Below, piece by piece: positions 1 to 5,652 of a stretch of 13,570 nucleotides of DNA. Below the pieces are notes generated by a model. It was not told where the DNA came from. It did not search any database and saw only the letters and a list, made by a program, of their open reading frames with translations. The number at the start of each line of letters is the position of its first letter. The first letter of the stretch is position 1. Origin of the DNA: Methanobrevibacter sp. (lineage in GTDB: Archaea; Methanobacteriota; Methanobacteria; Methanobacteriales; Methanobacteriaceae); NCBI GenBank assembly GCA_016291275.1, contig JAEEWY010000018.1:1-13570 (forward strand), written 5' to 3'. Position numbers and translations under genes: made by a program.

Positions 1-35
1 ATCCAAGTTCACCAAAAATTTAATTTAATTCAATT

Positions 36-51
36 GATTATATAATAATTG
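36..51 (+). promoter_or_regulatory. Candidate TATA box region upstream of the TatD-type gene
   Basis: The AT-only core ATTATATAAT (37-46) is a self-complementary TATA-like element, bounded by CAATT (31-35) and AATTG (47-51). Archaeal transcription would begin about 25 bases downstream, leaving a leader of roughly 55 bases before the ATG at 127. The surrounding DNA is so AT-rich that TATA-like strings occur by chance, so the call is tentative. Confidence 0.35.
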
Positions 52-126
52 AGGTTAAAAGAATAAAAACTTAATGCAATAATTTTCTAATCAACAGAAA
101 AAATAATCTCTTATGTGAGGAATTTA

Positions 127-879
127 ATGATTATCGATACACATTGCCATATTTACAATAGTGAAATGGGAGATGCAGAGGAAATAATTAAAGAGGCTCA
201 AAAGAACAATATTATCCTAATATTGAATGGTACTGACCTTGAAAGCAATGAAGAAGCATTGAAATTGTCAGAAGATTATGAGAATGTCTATGCAGCTTTA
301 GGATACTTTTACACTCTTGCAGATGAAATCACAGATGAAGACATTTTGCTATTGGATAATCAACTAAAAAAGGATAAAGTCATCGCTGTAGGGGAAATAG
401 GCCTTGATTATTACAAAGGAAAAGAAAATAAGGATAAGCAAATTGAACTCTTTGAAAAAATGCTTACCTTAGCCGAAAAACACAACCTCCCTGTAATAGT
501 TCATTCCAGAAAGGCAATGCAAGATACATATGACATCTTGAAAAAGCACAATGTAGTAGGATCCATGCATTCCTATCAAGGTTCCGGTGAAATGGCTGTG
601 GAATTCATCAAATTAGGTTTCTATATAGGAGTTGGCGGAACAGTCACTCATAAAAACAACAAGAAAGCAAGAAAAATGCTGAATAAGATAGGCATTGGCC
701 ATGTGCTTCTTGAAACAGATTCACCATATTTACCTCCAGAAGAAAAAAGAGGGGAAATGAATACGCCACTGAACATAAAATACGTCATTAAAAAAATAGC
801 TGAAGAATTGGATATTGAAGAGTCTGAAGTTATTGAAATAACTGCAGAAAATGCAAAAAAGCTATTTAAAATCACCTGA
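127..879 (+). CDS. TatD-family metal-dependent hydrolase (putative DNase)
   Basis: This 250-residue protein belongs to the TatD branch of the amidohydrolase superfamily, a TIM-barrel fold with two metal ions; relatives act as 3'-5' exonucleases or other phosphoesterases in the cytoplasm. The metal ligands are visible: H6 and H8 in IDTHCH, E90 in GEIGLDYY, H126 in VIVHSR, H148 in MHSY and D198 in ETDSPYL. A GTG at 115 is also in frame, but GTGAGG (115-120) makes a ribosome binding site for the ATG at 127, and TatD proteins usually begin right at the IxDxHxH strand, so I chose 127. Length is normal for the family. One oddity is that the usual G-x-HP motif after the second strand reads GYFY here (residues 59-62). 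It is a single gene, followed by a T-tract and then a regulated promoter. The true substrate is unknown; nuclease activity is inferred from the family. Confidence 0.88.
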   Translation: MIIDTHCHIYNSEMGDAEEIIKEAQKNNIILILNGTDLESNEEALKLSEDYENVYAALGYFYTLADEITDEDILLLDNQLKKDKVIAVGEIGLDYYKGKENKDKQIELFEKMLTLAEKHNLPVIVHSRKAMQDTYDILKKHNVVGSMHSYQGSGEMAVEFIKLGFYIGVGGTVTHKNNKKARKMLNKIGIGHVLLETDSPYLPPEEKRGEMNTPLNIKYVIKKIAEELDIEESEVIEITAENAKKLFKIT

Positions 880-885
880 TCCATA

Positions 886-900
886 ATCTTTTTTAAAATT
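886..900 (+). terminator. Oligo-T terminator after the TatD-type gene
   Basis: A run of six T (889-894) begins nine bases after the stop codon, with no clear stem before it. Archaeal RNA polymerase can terminate on oligo-T tracts without a hairpin, so this is a plausible 3' end that isolates the hydrolase gene from the TetR-GNAT unit. Confidence 0.45.
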
Positions 901-902
901 AT

Positions 903-918
903 ACTAACAATCGTTAGT
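903..918. promoter_or_regulatory. Operator palindrome 1 (likely TetR-GNAT binding site)
   Basis: ACTAACAATCGTTAGT has perfect 6-base arms (ACTAAC/GTTAGT) around a 4-base centre. It sits directly against the TATA box at 919-927, where a bound repressor would cover the BRE/TATA region. A near-identical palindrome lies 54 bases downstream. Paired palindromes in front of a TetR-type gene are the usual layout of self-repression; that the encoded TetR-GNAT protein binds them is inferred. Confidence 0.75.
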
Positions 919-927
919 TTTATATAT
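919..927 (+). promoter_or_regulatory. TATA box of the TetR-GNAT / flavoprotein unit
   Basis: TTTATATAT is a good archaeal TATA box. Start of transcription is expected about 25 bases downstream, near 947-952, which places operator 1 just upstream of the box and operator 2 (956-973) just after the start site. The resulting leader would be about 80 bases. Confidence 0.6.
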
Positions 928-955
928 CAATGCCAACATAATAAAATACAATCTT

Positions 956-973
956 AACTAACAAGTGTTAGTT
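956..973. promoter_or_regulatory. Operator palindrome 2 (likely TetR-GNAT binding site)
   Basis: AACTAACAAGTGTTAGTT has perfect 7-base arms around the centre AAGT. It shares ACTAACAA-n2-GTTAGTTTTAT with operator 1. Centre-to-centre spacing is 54 bases, about five helical turns, so both sites lie on roughly the same face of the DNA. Its position just downstream of the predicted transcription start would also block an initiating polymerase. Confidence 0.75.
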
Positions 974-988
974 TTATGATTTATTTTT

Positions 989-1016
989 AATTTCATTTTA
1001 ATAATTTCATTTTAAT
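989..1016. repeat. 14-base perfect tandem duplication in the leader
   Basis: AATTTCATTTTAAT occurs twice head to tail (989-1002 and 1003-1016) between operator 2 and the start codon of the TetR-GNAT gene. It looks like a recent slippage duplication in the untranslated leader. No function is evident. Confidence 0.8.
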
Positions 1017-1031
1017 AAAAAAGATGATAAT

Positions 1032-2336
1032 ATGGCTAAAAAGAATACAAAAGAAAAGATATTTGATGTTTCCATTGACTTATTCTCACAATATGGATAT
1101 GATGGGGTTTCTATACGGCAAATAGCTAAGGAAGTTGGAATAAAGGAAAGCTCCATTTATAATCACTATCAAAGCAAGGAATCAATATTAGAATCCATAT
1201 TAAGCTATTACATTAACGAAATGCTGAAGGAAGAGGCTCCTGTAATGCAACCTAAGGAAAATCTGAATATGGATTTTGACCATTTCTATAAGGAAGGAAG
1301 CGATAGATTCATCTCAAAACTCTCTGAAGAGAAGATGATGAAGATTACAAGGATATTCCTGGTTGAATCCTATCATAACGAAAAGATAAAGAAATTTGTA
1401 AAGGAAGCAATTATAGGATATGCAATCAATGGCTGGGAAGATCTCTTTAATCTAATGAAAGAAATGAATTTCATCAAGAAGGATGCTGACATCAAGCAAC
1501 TTGCAGAATCATTCTATTACTACGGATTATTCCTATTATACGAACATTTCATAATAAATTATCCTGAAGATGATGAAAAATTCCTAAAGGATTTCGAAAG
1601 AAGAACAACAAATCATATGAAAATACTCTTCAATTCCGTTAAGGCAGAGAATTATGAAGAAAATAATGAATCCCCTGATAAAGCCATCAGATTAGAAGAG
1701 AAAAAGGATTACCTAAAAGTTGAAAACCTTGTAAGAGATGCCTTTTGGAATATCTACAGACCTGGAGCCTATGAGCATTATATCGTTCACAATCTAAGAG
1801 ATGATTCAAGCTTCATAAAAGATTTGGCTTATGTGATTGAAGAAGATAAAGATATCATTGGCCATATAAACTACTCTAAAGGCCATATAAACCTTTACAA
1901 GAGAAATAGGTATGGAGTGGAAATCAAGCTTAGCGATATAAAGGGAGAAGCTATCATCCTTGGCCCAATAGCTATAGATCCAAAATGTCAAAATCAAGGA
2001 AAGGGCTCCGAATTAATAAGGCATACATTAAGTCTTGCTCAAGAAATGGGTTTCCCATTTGTTTTTGTAGTTGGGGATGAAAACTATTACAGCAGATTCG
2101 GTTTCGAAAGTGCATCAAAATACAATATTTACCTTGAAGGAACAGACACAGAAGATGAAAATCCATTTTTCATGATAAGGATCTTTGAAAATGTCTTTGA
2201 TGAGATAGATTATGACAAGGGACTATTCTACAATCCAAAAGTCTTTGATGTTGATGAAAAGGATGTGGACGAGTTTGACAAGAACTTCGAATACAAAGAG
2301 AAAAGAGTCCAGGAAGGGCAATTGAATATGAAATAA
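1032..2336 (+). CDS. TetR-family repressor fused to GNAT N-acetyltransferase
   Basis: This 434-residue protein joins two domains in one uninterrupted frame. Residues 1-60 form a TetR/AcrR DNA-binding head with the helix-turn-helix at about 26-46 (VSIRQIAKEVGIKESSIYNHY). Residues 60-205 are helical, as in a TetR ligand and dimer domain. From about 217 to 380 there is a GNAT fold of the YhbS type: the acetyl-CoA loop reads Q320-x-x-G323-x-G325 after the strand GPIAIDP, followed by the YYSRFGF signature. The remaining tail is acidic. A stand-alone TetR is about 200 residues, so the fusion doubles it. The start at 1032 follows AAGATGATAAT, a weak ribosome site. Two palindromic operators lie upstream, so autorepression is likely. 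It is followed after 32 bases by a flavoprotein gene and probably shares its mRNA. The acetylation substrate is unknown. The domain calls are firm; the coupling of the two activities is inference. Confidence 0.88.
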   Translation: MAKKNTKEKIFDVSIDLFSQYGYDGVSIRQIAKEVGIKESSIYNHYQSKESILESILSYYINEMLKEEAPVMQPKENLNMDFDHFYKEGSDRFISKLSEEKMMKITRIFLVESYHNEKIKKFVKEAIIGYAINGWEDLFNLMKEMNFIKKDADIKQLAESFYYYGLFLLYEHFIINYPEDDEKFLKDFERRTTNHMKILFNSVKAENYEENNESPDKAIRLEEKKDYLKVENLVRDAFWNIYRPGAYEHYIVHNLRDDSSFIKDLAYVIEEDKDIIGHINYSKGHINLYKRNRYGVEIKLSDIKGEAIILGPIAIDPKCQNQGKGSELIRHTLSLAQEMGFPFVFVVGDENYYSRFGFESASKYNIYLEGTDTEDENPFFMIRIFENVFDEIDYDKGLFYNPKVFDVDEKDVDEFDKNFEYKEKRVQEGQLNMK

Positions 2337-2368
2337 TCAAGATAAAAAAACAAAATGTGGGTGATGAT

Positions 2369-3103
2369 ATGAAAATTTTAATTATTAACGGTTCTCCAAG
2401 AAAGAAAAACACATGGGCTATGGTTAAAAGAGCAAAATCCATTTTAGGAGAGGCGGAATTTGAAGAAGTGCAGCTAATGAAAGAGAAGATACCAATGTGC
2501 AATGGCTGCTTCAAATGCATTATGGAAAGTGAAGAGAATTGTCCTCACCATGACCAGATTAACACAATTCTTGAAAAACTAAGAAATGCTGATGGGTTGA
2601 TAATCGCTTCTCCAGTATATGCAATGAATGTGACAGCACTTCTTAAAAACTTCTTTGATCATACTGCCTACCTCTACCACAGGCCAGAATTCTTTGAAAA
2701 GAAAGCATTGGTCTTTGTTTCTACAGCAGGAGCAGGACAAAATGATGTGGCAAAATACATTGATGAGAATTTAAGGCATTGGGGATTCAATAAGGTCTAT
2801 AAGGCAGCTATTGCCTGCGGTGGAAAAGAGCATCTTGAAACAAAGGAAATAGACAAGGCAAGTGAAAAATTCAAAAAGGACATCGAATCCAATAAGCTCC
2901 ACAGCCCTAAATTCATGGATATCCTATTCTATAACGTATGGAGAGCAATGGCTTTAACTGAAGACCCTATAAAGGCAGATGCTGAGTATTGGAAAAGCAC
3001 AGATTTGGTCAGTCATGACTTTGCACCCGTTGTAAAGCTAAACCCAATAAAGAAGATATTTGCAAAAATAATGTTCTTTATCTTTAAAAGGGTGATGAAA
3101 TAA
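2369..3103 (+). CDS. Iron-sulfur-flavoprotein-like / NAD(P)H-dependent FMN oxidoreductase
   Basis: This 244-residue flavodoxin-fold protein starts with the FMN phosphate loop NGSPRKKNT (residues 7-15) and has the second FMN contact SPVYAM near 81. Between them lies C44-x2-C47-x2-C50-x7-C58, which fits the compact CX2CX2CX4-7C cluster motif of archaeal iron-sulfur flavoproteins. It would be a cytosolic electron-transfer or reductase protein. The C-terminal ~60 residues are beyond the usual core and end in a basic, hydrophobic segment (KKIFAKIMFFIFKRVMK) that could touch the membrane. An in-frame GTG at 2357 exists, but GGTGAT (2360-2365) precedes the ATG at 2369 at proper distance, so I chose the latter. 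It lies 32 bases after the TetR-GNAT gene and is probably its regulated partner. The physiological substrate cannot be told. Confidence 0.82.
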   Translation: MKILIINGSPRKKNTWAMVKRAKSILGEAEFEEVQLMKEKIPMCNGCFKCIMESEENCPHHDQINTILEKLRNADGLIIASPVYAMNVTALLKNFFDHTAYLYHRPEFFEKKALVFVSTAGAGQNDVAKYIDENLRHWGFNKVYKAAIACGGKEHLETKEIDKASEKFKKDIESNKLHSPKFMDILFYNVWRAMALTEDPIKADAEYWKSTDLVSHDFAPVVKLNPIKKIFAKIMFFIFKRVMK

Positions 3104-3118
3104 GCATATCATAATAAA

Positions 3119-3138
3119 TTTATCTAATAATAGATAAA
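3119..3138. promoter_or_regulatory. Perfect 8-base palindrome upstream of the acyltransferase gene
   Basis: TTTATCTA-ATAA-TAGATAAA has perfect 8-base arms and a 4-base centre. It lies in the 71-base gap between the flavoprotein and acyltransferase genes, 36 bases before the next ATG. It could be an operator over a promoter or an RNA stem. No T-tract follows, which argues against a simple terminator. The sequence differs from the ACTAAC operators upstream. Confidence 0.5.
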
Positions 3139-3174
3139 ATATCAATTGTTAATGAAAAAATTATTGGTAATCTT

Positions 3175-4290
3175 ATGAATGAAACTAATCCCACTAAAGA
3201 ATCAGAGAATATGGCTAAACCCAAAAGAATATTCTACTATGACGTTCTAAGGGCATTGGCAATAATAGGAATCGTATTCTGCCATGTCTCTGTATCCTAT
3301 GTATCAAGAGATATAAATAGTCCTAATCTTTATATTTCTGTATTCTTTGACTGTTTTAGAGACTTTTCAATCCCTATTTTTGTAATGCTTAGTGGAGCGT
3401 TGCTTATAGGTAAAAAAGACACTTTATTAAAATTCTTTAAAAAGAGATTATCAAGACTTTTCATACCTTTCCTGTTTTGGGTATTGGTTTATATAATATT
3501 TACAATCATTATGAACCATGGATTTAACTTAGACAGTGCCCTAAAGATATTCTTTGGAACAGCAGGAACATTAGGAGTTCATTTCTGGTTCGTTTGGATG
3601 ATTATAATAGCTTATGTTGGAATATTCATTATTAACAAAGTGATGCAATTAGATATCAACATCAATGATTTCAATCAGAAATTCATCACAATTTTAGCAA
3701 TTCTTTCTGTAATCTACATTGGATTGAGTCATTACCACATAATCAATCCATACACTCCAATATTAACCTATTACCTTTCTTTCCTTGCTTATATAGTAAT
3801 AGGATACTTCTTGGCAAAATATGACTTTTTGGAAAAAAGAATTGATAGGAAATACCTAATAATTATCACAGCTCTGCTATTTATAGGATCTTACCTTTGG
3901 TACATATTCTGTTTTGTAGTCCCAAGGTCTCATCTAGTGCATCAATTCGTTAGATTAAGCTATTTCAATTTATTGATACTATTCATGTCTGCAAATGCAT
4001 TTTTACTATTTAAATATTTATCCAAGACCAAATCATTCATTGATATGGAAAATAATAGATTAGGAAATGCATTTACAACAATAAGCAATTACAGTTATGG
4101 AATTTATCTTATTCATTACTTGGTTTTATATTGCATAAAAATCAATTTAATCAAATTCATCAATTTCACTCAAGGCAGCTCATTGATTTGGATACCTGTT
4201 TTAGTGATTCTTACAACAGCAGTCAGCTTAGCAATTCTATCAATTCTAGACAAGATTCCTTATTTAGATAAGGTAACTGGAAAGAAATAA
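3175..4290 (+). CDS. Acyltransferase-3 family integral membrane protein
   Basis: This 371-residue, very hydrophobic protein has about ten membrane segments and the fold of the acyltransferase-3 (OafA/WecH-type) family. These enzymes usually move acetyl or other acyl groups onto sugars of surface polymers or lipids at the cytoplasmic membrane. The first helix carries the family signature YYDVLRALAIIGIVFCH with R26 and H37, and the last helices include YGIYLIHYLVLYC (about 305-317), another hallmark. The N-terminal 17 residues are polar. The ATG at 3175 follows GGTAATC (3166-3172), a passable ribosome site; a second ATG at 3211 would shorten the protein by 12 residues and has no clear site. The acceptor is unknown; in a methanogen with surface glycans, a cell-envelope sugar is a reasonable guess. 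A palindrome upstream may regulate it. Confidence 0.85.
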   Translation: MNETNPTKESENMAKPKRIFYYDVLRALAIIGIVFCHVSVSYVSRDINSPNLYISVFFDCFRDFSIPIFVMLSGALLIGKKDTLLKFFKKRLSRLFIPFLFWVLVYIIFTIIMNHGFNLDSALKIFFGTAGTLGVHFWFVWMIIIAYVGIFIINKVMQLDININDFNQKFITILAILSVIYIGLSHYHIINPYTPILTYYLSFLAYIVIGYFLAKYDFLEKRIDRKYLIIITALLFIGSYLWYIFCFVVPRSHLVHQFVRLSYFNLLILFMSANAFLLFKYLSKTKSFIDMENNRLGNAFTTISNYSYGIYLIHYLVLYCIKINLIKFINFTQGSSLIWIPVLVILTTAVSLAILSILDKIPYLDKVTGKK

Positions 4291-4306
4291 CTATCTTAAA
4301 ATAAGG
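4258..4306 (+). repeat. Imperfect inverted repeat spanning the acyltransferase stop codon
   Basis: CCTTATTTAGATA (4258-4270) can pair with TATCTTAAAATAAGG (4292-4306) with a 2-base bulge, giving 13 pairs around a 21-base loop that includes the stop codon. No T-tract follows. The first arm also forms a small local hairpin (CCTTAT/ATAAGG). It may mark the mRNA 3' end, but this is weak. Confidence 0.35.
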
Positions 4307-4352
4307 AATTTAATAAGAAATAATAAAAACTTAAAATTAAATAAGTGATTTT

Positions 4353-5045
4353 ATGATTGGAAACAGTTGGGATAATGTTTTAGAAGAGGAATTTAAAAAG
4401 GAATACTTCCTAAAAATAAAAGAATTTGTAGAAGCAGAATACAAAACTAAAACAATCTATCCGCCAAAAGAGGAAATATTCAATGCCTTCAAGCTATGTC
4501 CAATAGACAATGTGAAAGTTGTCATATTAGGCCAAGACCCCTATCATGAAGAAGGACAGGCCCATGGACTTGCTTTCTCAACACCTGAAGGACATCCAAT
4601 CCCAAGATCTCTAAAAAATATCTTTAAGGAAATAGAATCAGAATACGGTTATCCTATTCCAGATTCCGGATGCCTTGAATCCTGGGCTAAGCAAGGGGTA
4701 TTCCTACTCAATACTGTACTCACCGTTGAAGAGGGAAATGCAAATTCACACAGCAAATGCGGATGGCAAACCTTTACAGACAATGTAATTAAAATACTAA
4801 ACAATCAAAAAGCACCTATCGTTTTCCTATTATGGGGAAAACAGGCAGAACTCAAAAAGGAATTGATTACAAATCCTAATCATTTAGTGCTTATATCCTC
4901 TCATCCAAGTCCATTTTCTGCAAGAAGAGGATTCTTTGGGTGCAATCATTTCAAATTGGCTAATGAATTCCTAAAGGAAAACAATTTAGAAGAGATTGAT
5001 TGGAGAATCAATAACTCATCTAAGGGCCAGCAAATTCTTTTTTAA
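4353..5045 (+). CDS. ung: Uracil-DNA glycosylase, family 1
   Basis: This enzyme cuts uracil from DNA, starting base-excision repair of deaminated cytosine. The 230-residue protein has every family 1 hallmark: the water-activating motif GQDPYH (60-65, catalytic D62, with Y64 in the pocket), F75 stacking on uracil, N120 in LLNTVLTVE for uracil recognition, and the leucine-loop motif HPSPFSA with H184. Length matches the bacterial enzyme. The ATG at 4353 follows GTGATT (4345-4350). It lies 62 bases after the acyltransferase gene, in the same direction, possibly co-transcribed. Family 1 enzymes are typical of bacteria, eukaryotes and large DNA viruses, whereas most archaea use families 4 or 5, so a bacterial origin by transfer is likely. 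The activity assignment is very secure. Confidence 0.97.
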   Translation: MIGNSWDNVLEEEFKKEYFLKIKEFVEAEYKTKTIYPPKEEIFNAFKLCPIDNVKVVILGQDPYHEEGQAHGLAFSTPEGHPIPRSLKNIFKEIESEYGYPIPDSGCLESWAKQGVFLLNTVLTVEEGNANSHSKCGWQTFTDNVIKILNNQKAPIVFLLWGKQAELKKELITNPNHLVLISSHPSPFSARRGFFGCNHFKLANEFLKENNLEEIDWRINNSSKGQQILF

Positions 5046-5096
5046 ACAATTATTTTTCTTTTTTTAAACTTTTTTTAAACTTTTTTTAAAAAAAAA
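5038..5096 (+). terminator. Oligo-T terminator region after ung, with a triple repeat
   Basis: Starting at the ung stop codon there are several T-tracts, of which three form a perfect triple repeat of the 11-base unit CTTTTTTTAAA (5058-5068, 5069-5079, 5080-5090). Oligo-T runs are the known intrinsic termination signal for archaeal RNA polymerase, and three in a row should give efficient release before the MarR promoter. Confidence 0.7.
5058..5090. repeat. Three perfect tandem copies of an 11-base T7A3 unit
   Basis: CTTTTTTTAAA is repeated exactly three times with an 11-base period, close to one helical turn. The phased A/T tracts could bend the DNA as well as terminate transcription. The copy number may vary between strains by slippage. 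Confidence 0.9.
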
Positions 5097-5121
5097 TTGA
5101 AATAATTAAAAAAATGCTAAT

Positions 5122-5130
5122 TTTATATAT
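5122..5130 (+). promoter_or_regulatory. Distal TATA box of the MarR gene
   Basis: TTTATATAT lies 40 bases upstream of an identical proximal copy at 5162-5170. If used, it would start transcription near 5150-5155 and give a leader of about 40 bases, running through the palindrome at 5147-5160. Confidence 0.4.
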
Positions 5131-5146
5131 CGTTCATCAATAAACA

Positions 5147-5160
5147 GTTTCCTAAGAAAC
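5147..5160. promoter_or_regulatory. Candidate MarR operator next to the proximal TATA box
   Basis: GTTTCCTAAGAAAC is a 14-base palindrome with one mismatched pair (arms GTTTC/GAAAC). It occupies the BRE position immediately before the TATA box at 5162-5170 and falls at the start site predicted for the distal box, so a protein bound here would block both. Autorepression by the MarR-type product is inferred. Confidence 0.5.
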
Positions 5161-5161
5161 A

Positions 5162-5170
5162 TTTATATAT
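5162..5170 (+). promoter_or_regulatory. Proximal TATA box of the MarR-MATE-MFS cluster
   Basis: TTTATATAT is centred 26 bases before the ATG at 5192. Archaeal transcription normally starts about this far from the box centre, so the message would begin at or within a few bases of the start codon. Confidence 0.55.
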
Positions 5171-5191
5171 TTCAAAAACAAACCATTAAAC

Positions 5192-5638
5192 ATGACAGAA
5201 AATGAAAAGCAGTGGGATAAATTTGATTCAATGCCTTTTATTGCACTGATACACCACATATCACGAAATAAACTAAGATATGCTCAGAAAAACCCGAACC
5301 ATATAGATATGGTTCACGAAGGACAATATCTGATGGAAATCTATAAAAGAAAAAATTTATCTCAGGACGACTTGGCAACAATTTTTGGTCAAAGCAAAGG
5401 AACAATAGCTAAAGCTTTAAGAAAATTGGAAGACAAGGAATATGTTGAAAGAATCGTTGATGAAAACAATAGAAGAAAATACATATTAAAAACAACAGAA
5501 AAAGGAGAAAAACTAGCTATTCTATTAGAAAATGATTTAAAGGAATGGGAAGAACAGGCTGGAATAGACAAATTAGACAATGAAGTTAAAAATCAACTAA
5601 GGGAAATAGCTAGAAAAACAGAGGAAATAGTCAAATAA
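5192..5638 (+). CDS. MarR-family winged-helix transcriptional regulator
   Basis: This 148-residue protein has the size and layout of MarR dimeric repressors, which release DNA when a small phenolic or drug-like ligand binds. Residues 54-80 form the helix-turn-helix (LSQDDLATIFGQSKGTIAKALRKLE, recognition helix about 67-80). The wing at 87-99 carries the family's D-x-N-x-R pattern (D90, N92, R94) followed by R95. Flanking N- and C-terminal helices would make the dimer interface. The ATG at 5192 has no ribosome binding site before it, and a TATA box lies only about 26 bases upstream, which suggests a leaderless mRNA. It directly precedes MATE and MFS efflux genes, the classic arrangement in which a MarR protein represses its own export pumps. 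The inducer is unknown. Confidence 0.93.
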   Translation: MTENEKQWDKFDSMPFIALIHHISRNKLRYAQKNPNHIDMVHEGQYLMEIYKRKNLSQDDLATIFGQSKGTIAKALRKLEDKEYVERIVDENNRRKYILKTTEKGEKLAILLENDLKEWEEQAGIDKLDNEVKNQLREIARKTEEIVK

Positions 5639-5652
5639 ATTATTATTTTCAT

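Noticed and set aside
648..884. Minus-strand open frame of 78 codons over the TatD-type gene
   Set aside because: It is antisense to a gene with clear metal-binding motifs, has low-complexity composition and no ribosome site.
903..973. Twin palindromes considered as attachment sites or ends of a mobile element
   Set aside because: They are only 54 bases apart, sit at a promoter in front of a TetR-type gene, and no integrase or transposase is present.
2357..2368. GTG start four codons before the flavoprotein ATG
   Set aside because: The GTG overlaps the GGTGAT ribosome site of the ATG at 2369, and the flavodoxin fold begins right at that Met.
2170..2520. Minus-strand open frame of 116 codons across the TetR-GNAT/flavoprotein junction
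   Set aside because: It runs antisense to two well-supported genes, resembles no family I know and has no ribosome binding site; it is a coding shadow.
5038..5191. Search for a small gene or tRNA between ung and the MarR gene
   Set aside because: The gap holds only T-tracts, TATA-like boxes and a palindrome; no cloverleaf and no start codon with a ribosome site were found.
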